Source: Dimorphilus gyrociliatus (Eukaryota; Annelida; Polychaeta; Dinophilidae). Taken from it: DNA of 64,000 bases. The notes under the pieces were generated by a model. The model was not told the origin of the DNA. It saw nothing but the letters and a program-made list of their open reading frames with translations, and made no database searches. The translations under genes and the position numbers were made by a program. The stretch spans positions 1,922,001 to 1,986,000 of the forward strand of contig CAJFCJ010000012.1 in NCBI GenBank assembly GCA_904063045.1. Reading direction: 5' to 3'. Shown piece by piece: positions 56,001 through 64,000 of the stretch (its first letter is position 1; each line of letters starts with the position of its first letter).

Positions 56001-57407
56001 CTAATGGAAGGTGATGAAAGACCCATTAATTTTGAGAGAATGCTTAGAAATGTCAGAAATAGAACTCCAAATTTGAAGGAAGACTCCTTGACTGGGGATG
56101 AAATACGTAGTAGAGTAAAAGCTTTGTTAAGCAAAGATATGTCTCGAGATTTTCAAAAAGAAGTAAATAACTTTTTTGAAACTATAGCCACTAAAGTTGA
56201 TGTAAAATACAAGAAATTTTCAATGTCAGCACCACCTACAGGCGTTCATCGTTTTATTGAACGTCTGACTGAGTCACACGTAAATGATCTCGTTGATATC
56301 TTCAGTAAAAAATATACAAATGCGGCTATGGAACCAGGAACTGCTGTTGGTGCTCTGTGTGCACAATCTATTGGAGAGCCTGGAACTCAAATGACTTTAA
56401 AAACTTTTCACTTTGCTGGTGTAGCTTCTATGAATATTACTCAAGGTGTACCCAGGATAAAGGAAATTATAAATGCCGCTAAAGCTATTTCAACGCCAAT
56501 CATTACTGCACCGTTAATAAAGCATGACGCAGACTATGCTAGATTAGTGAAAGGTAGGATTGAACAGACGAAACTCGGTGAAATTTGTGAATATTTAGAA
56601 GAAGTTTACCTTCCCGATGATGTTTTCTTACTAATCAAATTAGCTTCGAAGAGAATTAAAGTCTTGCGGCTTGAAACTGACGCTCATGGTATAGTTGATT
56701 CAATTTTGGCTGCTAAGAAATTAAAGTTAAAACCTGGTCAGATTAGAGTTTTCAACGAAAATTTCATAGCCATTTATGTAGCAGACAAGACGAATATTCA
56801 TTTCACCTTAAGAAACTTGAAAACAGCCATACCTAAAGTTGTTGTTAAAGGTCTATCTTCAGTAAGCAGAGCGGTAATTCATAAAGATGAAACTCCTACT
56901 GTAACTCATAAGCTATTCGTTGAAGGCGGAGATTTGCTCTCGGTTATGTCTACAATAGGGGTTGAGGGTAAAAATACAACATCAAATAATATTATTGACG
57001 TGGAAAAGACTTTAGGCATTGAAGCAGCCCGTGTTACAATTATGAAAGAAATAGATTCAACTATGAAAAGTCACTCAATGTCTGTTGATATGAGACATAT
57101 TCGTTTATTAGCGGATTTGATGACATGTAAAGGGCATGTTCTAGGTATAACGAGACATGGTTTAGCAAAGATGAAAGAGAGTGTCCTAATGTTAGCATCT
57201 TTTGAGAAAACGACGGATCACCTATTCGAAGCCGCTTACCATGGACAAACGGATGAAATTTGCGGCGTAAGTGAGTGTATTATCATGGGAAAGCCAATGC
57301 AAGTTGGCACAGGAATGTTTAAACTGGTACATAAAGTTGTAAAGGAAGACGTAAAGATAAAGTCTACTATATTTGATAAGCCAAATTTAGAAAAATTCAT
57401 TAATTGA
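53015..57407 (+). CDS. POLR3A: RNA polymerase III largest subunit RPC1
   Basis: Exons 53015-53058, 53159-54071, 54140-54967 and 55056-57407 give 1378 residues (human 1390). It starts [15 protein letters not shown]. Zinc-binding [14 protein letters not shown] and CKTC are present. The catalytic Mg-binding motif NADFDGDEM is at about residues 499-507. [67 protein letters not shown] and TTSNN...[11 protein letters not shown] are all kept. It is the catalytic subunit for tRNA, 5S and U6 synthesis. Length and motifs indicate an intact gene. It shares a 295-bp divergent promoter with URB2. Confidence 0.98.
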
Positions 57408-57677
57408 GACATTATTTCTAAACTGGAAGAAAATGTATATCTGTATGTTATTGTTTTATTTATGATATATCTATAAATTTATATATATATATAAACGAAT
57501 TATAATACAAAAAATATATCCCATATGCGGTTATTAATCAATGAATATTCATATGCTTTTTTACATAGTTAAATATACACGTTATACTGTTTTATAAACG
57601 ATTCTAACAGTATTAGACTATTAAAGAACAATAAGTGGTGATAACGTGTTACTTTCAATCGAAAGCTAAGAAGAACG

Positions 57678-59299
57678 TTATAAAATCTGACATGATTGAC
57701 TTTTATGATAATCTGATGAGGAATAACTTGGAGGAGGCATAAGAAAACCAGGTGGAGGATCTGCAACAGGGCCGTCGAAATAAACTCTTACATGTAAAAC
57801 TTTACGTTTACAGTTGTCATCGGACATGATGTGAGTATTGGAATTTTCTTCTAAAGCTATTGTTTCTACATTAATAATCTTGACATGCGAGTTATAGTTA
57901 ACAAATGGAATAACTTCTCTGTACCATAATTTATCCAATGACTCGCATATCCTCGGAGTCTCCGAACTATCTGGCCTTACTATTCCAGGAAAGAAGCACT
58001 TAAATGTTAATTTGATTGGATATATAGAGAGACTAGGTGTTTTTATCGTATAATATACTCGAAGAATACGAAGAGATGTGCTAAAATGATAGTCTGACTT
58101 ATAGCTGCCAAGCGTTTGAGGAAAATCTATAGAAAATAATATATAGAGAATTGTATTAAAAGTATAGAAGTATCCCAACTATATTCTATCCTTATCTGTT
58201 TACCTTTTAATAATTCAACACAAAGAGTTTGAATATTAGTTATATGAATGTTTGGTCTATTAAAAATCCATTTTTGTATCCTTCCCATAACACTGGTCAT
58301 ATTTTCATATTTAGGTTTCTTCTTACTTTGTTTATTGCCAATAAATTGCGGAATAAAATCTTCTGCATCTACAAATTTGGAAAATAACGACAAAGAATGA
58401 AATTAAGAGAATAAAAAGATAATTAATAGAGGAGAAGCCTAACAGAGTTTTTGATGATTGATGTTTCCCTTTATATAAAATATTCGTAGAAAAATAACGG
58501 AACTATTATTAGAGTCTTTTGAATATTCGTAAAATCTGGAACTGTTAAGAGAAAGAACAAAACATTACTATAAACAATAGGCAGGCTTTAATATGTTATT
58601 TACCAATTCAAATCGTTCATTTTATCTTTATTAATGAATTGTAATTGTATATTTATGATAGTACCAGGAAGTGAATTTTCGTTTAAATATTGATTTAATG
58701 ATTGAAGTATTCCAGTCCAGATATTATAAAATGTGTTATCATTATCTAACATTTCATAGTTTGAGTAATTAATATGAAAATTAATAAAATCAATTTCATC
58801 TAATTCATCAGAATCGTAAATAGTTTTTGAACGAATATAAACTCTATTAATAGTATTTTATTGTTTTAGACAATATTTAATGACAACTTATTCGATTTTC
58901 TTACCTTAATCTCTTTAAAAGACAGTAATGGCATTTCGGCAGATATTCTCCGTCAATATCAAGAATATTTTCTTCGCAAGGTATAAAATGGGAATTTTGA
59001 CTTTGAGTTTTATTCTTAATGTAGGGTGTACTCAATGTTTCACAATTAATAACCCTACAATTTCTATGTTTTGACAACCATAAATTAGCTTTCTCCGTTA
59101 ATTCCCTAAAAGAAATATAGTCAATAGTAAGATTCTTTTTTGTAAAAACATACTTTATTAAGTGAAAATTAAACTACAACCTGAAATTCATACATATAAT
59201 ATTATCACCACTTCTAATTAGAGGATCAATATCTATCCTATTCAGAAGTAATACTGCAGTCTTAACAGCTTTTTCGTAACTTGGTAATTCATCTTCCAT
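57678..59299 (-). CDS. CaaX-ended multi-repeat protein, paralogue 1
   Basis: I do not recognise the family. Six exons (59299-59181, 59105-58905, 58843-58604, 58541-58444, 58368-58204, 58126-57678; phases 2,2,2,1,1) give 423 residues. The protein is built of four repeats of about 100 residues. Each has a helix plus N.....I(I/L)N.(E/Q)T core (WLSKHRNCRVINCETL; LPGTIINIQ; WIFNRPNIHITNIQTL; FVNYNSHVKIINVETI), followed by a strand such as LRVYIRS, LRIFYIKG, LRVYYTIK or VRVYFDG. The C-terminus has ADPPPGF, a PPPSY motif and a terminal CQIL, a CaaX box of the geranylgeranyl type (X = Leu). The N-terminus starts MEDELPSYEKA. There is no signal peptide or membrane segment, so a prenylated cytoplasmic membrane-associated protein is inferred. 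Confidence 0.78.
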
Positions 59300-60725
59300 T
59301 TTCAAAATATTATTAATTCTGTATAAATAAACAGATATATTTATACTATGATTGTTAGTTGGATTGTTGTAACTTTTGGAACTGGGGCCTAACTAACATT
59401 CAAAAAAGTAGACTTGGTTTTAATATAATAGTAAAGAAAGGGAATAAAGAAACATATTTTGCTGATTGGTCAACTATTTTTTGACTCATTTAATTTCAAA
59501 CTACGCTTGTGTTTATTGTTAAGATGATGAAAAATATGAACAAAATAAGATATAGAAAGAAGAGAGAAAGGAAGAGAGAAGTATATAATAAAGTTGAAAA
59601 AACAACGAACGAAAATGAGATGAAACATTTCAATTCTTTATTTTAATTAGCTAATTGATTTTCTCTTTCATTCATTAATGTCCTTAATACTTGTATATAT
59701 GTAAATATACAGTATATACAGTAGAAGTCTTGAATATACTGCATATGATGAATTCTTTAAGAGAAATTCTCGTATATTTTTAATACGTTAATTTCCAATC
59801 CCCTATAGTGATTTAAACTATACAAAGATCTAGGTCCATTGAACTTTAACTACTTTATCCTTTTATATGAATAGACATGTCTATTTTTGTTGCTTTTTGC
59901 AGATAGCGGCTATTAGAATGCTTGTTATAGTAGTTGTACGTAAGTATGAAAAGTTTTATTATATTTTTATATATTGACAGATTCATTCAAAACTTTCAGT
60001 TTCATAGAGCGTATTTTTACTATATTGTATATAAAGGAAAAATGATGGAGGAGAGATGGAGGGGAGGGGGGCGGAGATGAAGAAACCAATTTATTCATAA
60101 GCCGATTGGCCTACTTAGTTACATAAAAGACTTTTACAAAAAAAGAAATGATCAATAACTAATTTACCTTCAGTTGTACAATTTTTTTGCAACTATTGAT
60201 AAACAGGAATAAATTAATTTAATAAGCTTTCAGTACTTTTTAGGATTTACTTATTCGACTGGAAATTCTCTTCACATTTTAGACCGTCTTCAACGATCTT
60301 GATATTTTCTTTTCAATGGACTTAAACGTTGAATAGCTATTTAAAATGTTTTCTTCAATTTAGTATAGTAGTTATTAAAATGTTAAAGTACTAATTACTT
60401 TCTTAAGTTAAACATCTAGGTTTGAAAAGAAGAATTCCTTTACGAAGACAACATTTAAGATTTATCCTCTTAATAGAATTTTTAGTATTTAACAAAGAAG
60501 AAAAACAGCTCCTTTATTTTTAGAAAGTGAACAAATAAGGCTTATATTTTATCTATATGTATAAAGAGAAAGAGAGAGAGAGAGGGAGAAAGAATACAAA
60601 ATTGCAATAATTTTTATTCTCAAGCTATAAAAACAAAGATTATGTTAGCAGAAAAAATAACAAATACTGTTTACTTTCTCTATTTTATCTTTCATTTTCT
60701 TCATAAATAAATAATAATAGAACCT
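59300..60725. other. Spacer between paralogues 1 and 2
   Basis: 1.4 kb of AT-rich DNA carrying the promoter of paralogue 1 and the 3' UTR of paralogue 2. It holds TACAGTATATACAGTA near 59708-59723 and a G-rich stretch at about 60048-60075. On the + strand at 59905-59938 there is an isolated exon-like stretch (TTTTTGCAG ... GTAAGT) with no partner exon. Confidence 0.4.
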
Positions 60726-62449
60726 CTATAAGACATTACAACAACCTTCCTGCTCAAAAATAGGAGGCTCAGATTTGTGTATAAAACCAGGAGGAGGTTC
60801 GCTGACTGGTGTATCAAAATATATTCGGATACATGTGAGTATTATTTCCGGTCTCCTTTTCTTACTATAAACAGAAAGTTCCGAACTATTCGATATAAAG
60901 TAAGGTACAGTTTCAGCATTAATAATTCTTGCATTGGAATTGTAATTGAGATATGGAATTATTTCCCTTTCGAATAGTTTATCTAACGTTTCGAATTCAT
61001 GCATTCTACACGTTTTTTGAACTAATAATGCCGGTGTAAACGTCCTAGCACTAATTCCACCAATAGTTGAAAAAGATAATGGACTTTCCCCAATAATATA
61101 GTATAATCTTAATGAACTGAGAGTCTTTTCTAAGCAATATTTGCTCCTTAAATCTTCAATACTTCTTAAAGTTTCTTTCTTCATAGCTAATTTAATTGAT
61201 CAAAGAACAAAAGAATATTATCTAAGCCTATAGACTGTTTATAGTGTATATTGTACAAACCTTTTTTGAAGTCGATATTTGTTGTCTGTAAATTTAAAAC
61301 TCTTGCAGTATTGTGTTGTTCAAGCCAACGTTGAGCTCTTTCAATAAGTTCTCCAGTAGAATCGTAAACAGCTACTGGACTATTCCTTCCGTAGTTATTA
61401 TGATTCGGAAGAAATTCGATAGTACCTTTAATATTAAATGATATAAAAGGAAAATGAGAAACTAGTCAAATGAACATTTTATTTAACAAATAGTAACCTA
61501 TTTGTTCATACGTAGGTGAACCTTTCATATAGAATATCCTTAGGATTATTGAATTTTCCGAATTATCAAAGGTATTTTCATGATATCTCGATCTGTAAAG
61601 AGAAATTTAAAATGAGAATTGAGAAGAGAAGAAAGGAAAGATAATAATTAATAATAATAATAGAAAATGATAAATTACTCTTCAGGATTTTCTGGAAAGT
61701 GTTTTTTACTGTAGCCAACAGTTTCCAAATTGATAATTTTACCATTGATTGAATTTTGTAATATAAAATTATTAAATTTTCTTATTGTAGATTCGATAGG
61801 ACCGTGTTTCTGTATTGAATTTTCATTCTCTGAATCATTTAAATTGGGTACAATGTTATAGTATCCGATTTGATTAGCTTCGGAAGGGTCCGTCTCTGTC
61901 TTCGATCGAAGATACAACCTTTTCGATATTATTATCTTTAATTAATATTACTCTTTTCTTTTAGCTGTTATTAATTAATTTTACCTTAGAAACTTTATCA
62001 TATTTATTGAAAATTCAGACTCTTCTAAGATAGCCGGAGTAAGAGATGTTAATTTTGAGTCTATATAAGATTTTTCAGGATCTTTTGCTGCGCATACAGT
62101 TTCGCAATTTATAACTGCAAAGTTATTATGCTCAGACAGCCAATTATTTGCTTTATCAATTAACTTCCTGAAATAGAAAATAGTGCCACTACTATATATT
62201 AATTTAAATACATTATCAACTTGGATAATGGCCAATTTTTACTTACGAAAATGGCTCGTATCTTGTATTTGAGAATATATCATTATCCCTGATACAAACT
62301 GGTAGAAAATCCATAAAAGTAACTCTTATATTAGGTATTGAGAAAGGAATTTGATGGAGTGCAATATCATTAGCGTGTGTCCGTACAACTTCGTTGTAAC
62401 TTGGAGGTGGAAAATATTCCATAGAGGAACTTCTCGGTATAGAAAACAT
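60726..62449 (-). CDS. CaaX-ended multi-repeat protein, paralogue 2
   Basis: Tandem paralogue of the preceding gene with the same six-exon structure and the same phases: 62449-62247, 62167-61985, 61918-61679, 61592-61498, 61425-61261, 61186-60726. Exon 3 (240 bp) and exon 5 (165 bp) have exactly the same lengths as in paralogue 1. The product is 448 residues with four repeats (WLSEHNNFAVINCETV; SINGKIINLETV; WLEQHNTARVLNLQTT; YLNYNSNARIINAETV) and strands FLRLYLRS, LRIFYMKG, LRLYYIIG and IRIYFDTP. A longer N-terminus holds PPPSYNEV, a PY-type motif. The tail has SEPPPGF and ends GCCNVL: a CNVL CaaX box with an adjacent Cys that could be palmitoylated. Function unknown. Confidence 0.78.
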
Positions 62450-63106
62450 CTTCTATTATTCAAAGCTTTGGCTGAAATTCGAAAAAGAAGAACTAATTAA
62501 CAATTATTCAGTGTTTGAATGGAATTTTAACATATCATTGCCTCTTTTATTGTAGTCATTCAATTCAATAGTATATAAGTAACAATTATTACGTGCTAAT
62601 TAATTAATACTATGAGGAGAGGACATAATTTTTGGTTAACAATTATACCGATCTAGAAACAAATGCAAAGAGAAAGAAGGAGAGAAGTAAGAAGATGGAG
62701 ATGGGGAATAGGGAATCCTTAAAAATTTATCATTTAAGTCTATTAAAACTTTAATTGACAATGGTTTATATATAAGCTAATAGAAAACTGATTCATACAT
62801 TTTATAGGATAAAAAATCGTTCTTGAGTAATACTTACGATTGTAAAAAATAGAGAGACCTAGACTCATCAGCTTAGTAACATCACGTGATTGTTGTTTGG
62901 CTCCTGTTCCATGTTCGAAAAGTTACTAGTAGTACGTAATCTCTCTATTAGCTTCTTTTTTAATAAAAATTTAATAGATATATAAATTAAACAGTTAATT
63001 TATTATTTAATTTATTCATTTGAATATAAAAGCATTTAAGTAAAGGAAGTAAACCAAAAAACAAAATGGCAAGGTTTTCGTTACTCTAATGAAAGAAAAC
63101 ACAATT
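62450..63106. other. Spacer between paralogues 2 and 3
   Basis: 657 bp of AT-rich DNA between two same-strand genes, holding the promoter of paralogue 2. I see no clear motif. Confidence 0.35.
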
Positions 63107-63974
63107 TCACAATAAACAGCACTCTTCGGCATCTTCGTAAATGCGAGGATGATTTGATAAAGGTATATAACCAGGGGGAGGTTCAGTGACAAGACCTTCA
63201 AAGAATATTCTAATACATGATATATAAGCATAGACTTCTGAATCCCCAGTGTAGCTTTGCATATCGTCGACTTTGGCTTTATATAAATAAGGTAAGGTTT
63301 CAGCATTTATAATCTTTGCCTTGGAATTATATTGAAGAAAAGGAAATATCTCTCTTCTTAATAAACTACTCATTGTCTCGAAAGTAGGTGAGCGTCCTTT
63401 TGCAGTTCTCGATTGTAATGCAGGTAGAAATGTTCTGCAGCTAATTGTAAAATCAGGTCTGGGTTCAGCATCAAAAGTACGAGTAAAGTATATTCTTATA
63501 AATCGAACATATGGCTTCAATGTATATTTAGTTCTAAAATATCCAGGATCGTAGGCTACATCTTCTCTTTTAGCTATGTTTATCATTAATGAATATTCAT
63601 ATAAATATTACAGTATACTGTAATATAAATTATTTACATACCTTTATTAAAGCTAACTTGAATGGTTTGTAAATTCAATATATTTATAAAAGAATTTGTT
63701 CTAACCCATGTTTGAATTCGAGACATTAAAGAGGTAAATGATTCATGCTTTCTGAAGTAAAAGCATGAACTATTCTGTATAACTGCTGGAATAAAGTCGG
63801 CGTTTTCTTTTCGTATGAAAAAAATAATATGATTTTTCAAATTTATTCTCTTTTAGTGAAATAAATACTCAACCAATTGGAATTCTAGGATCAGCCGATT
63901 GTCCTCTTATGTAATAGACCATCGTACATAAAGGAACGTGAAAGATTTTATCAGAATCTTCGTATTGCTTTAAT
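63107..63974 (-). CDS. CaaX-ended multi-repeat protein, paralogue 3 (partial, 5' end outside window)
   Basis: The last three exons of a third tandem copy are visible: 63974-63874, 63806-63642 and 63573-63107. They correspond to exons 4, 5 and 6 of the other two genes, with the same phases, and exon 5 is again 165 bp. Repeat 3 (WVRTNSFINILNLQTI) and repeat 4 (FLQYNSKAKIINAETL) are complete, with strands MVYYIRGQ, IRIYFTR and IRIFFEG. The tail has TEPPPGY and ends EECCLL, giving a terminal CCLL CaaX box. The first three exons lie beyond base 64000. Function unknown. Confidence 0.75.
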
Positions 63975-64000
63975 CTGGTAATATTTAGAAAGTAGATAAG

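Noticed and set aside
59905-59938. Exon-like stretch on the + strand (TTTTTGCAG ... GTAAGT) in the spacer upstream of paralogue 1
   Set aside because: It has good splice signals, but no neighbouring exon in frame and no recognisable product; probably chance in AT-rich DNA.

Overview
This is a eukaryotic nuclear window, almost certainly from a bilaterian animal with a small, gene-dense, AT-rich genome. I see spliceosomal introns with GT-AG ends (many only 45-100 bp), metazoan-type genes (FBXW7, LEMD3/MAN1, RBM45, GAP1-family RasGAP, TMEM60, ASB-like, tetraspanin), axonemal dynein genes and a U5 snRNA. A compact spiralian such as a small annelid would fit, but that is inference; no marker in the window fixes the species. 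All gene models below were assembled by hand from reading frames, splice signals and intron phase. UTRs are not resolved.

Layout, left to right. 1.5-3.9 kb: an unrecognised gene with two alternative first exons (+). 5.1-6.5 kb: a PAG/Cbp-like transmembrane tyrosine adaptor (-). 7.3-8.5 kb: an ankyrin/SOCS-box protein (+), whose stop codon touches that of GOSR2/membrin (-, to 9.3 kb). 9.9-10.8 kb: DNAAF6/PIH1D3 (+). 11.1-19.8 kb: DNAI1, an axonemal dynein intermediate chain (-), with long introns full of TA microsatellites. 20.2-22.7 kb: LRRC40 (+). 22.9-24.4 kb: a two-repeat cysteine-rich, probably GPI-anchored protein (-). 25.1-26.0 kb: LRRC51-like (+). 26.2-27.0 kb: an unrecognised 203-residue protein (-). 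27.5-29.1 kb: ATG4 (-). 29.5-31.6 kb: LEMD3/MAN1 (+). 31.9-33.1 kb: tetraspanin-like (-). 33.7-34.7 kb: an unrecognised Ser-rich protein (+). 35.0 kb: U5 snRNA (+). 35.6-39.3 kb: RASA2/RASA3-type RasGAP (-). 39.8-41.4 kb: an FBXW7 with an added N-terminal helix-hairpin-helix domain (+). 41.7-42.2 kb: TMEM60 (-). 42.6-45.4 kb: RBM45 (+). 47.3-48.2 kb: a decayed BEL/Pao gag. 49.0-52.7 kb: URB2-like (-). 53.0-57.4 kb: POLR3A (+). 57.7 kb to the end: three tandem paralogues of an unrecognised multi-repeat family that end in CaaX prenylation boxes (-, the last running off the window).

Genes alternate strands almost strictly up to 59 kb, giving a row of divergent pairs on gaps of roughly 0.3-0.8 kb and tail-to-tail pairs on gaps of 0-350 bp. 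Three genes serve motile cilia or are often found with them (DNAAF6, DNAI1, LRRC51), and each has an RFX X-box-like sequence upstream. A CTCF-like 12-mer recurs in several of the divergent gaps. URB2 and POLR3A, both needed for ribosome and Pol III output, share one 295-bp gap.

The most unusual items are the HhH-F-box-WD40 fusion, the invertebrate PAG-like adaptor, and the tandem CaaX-ended repeat family.
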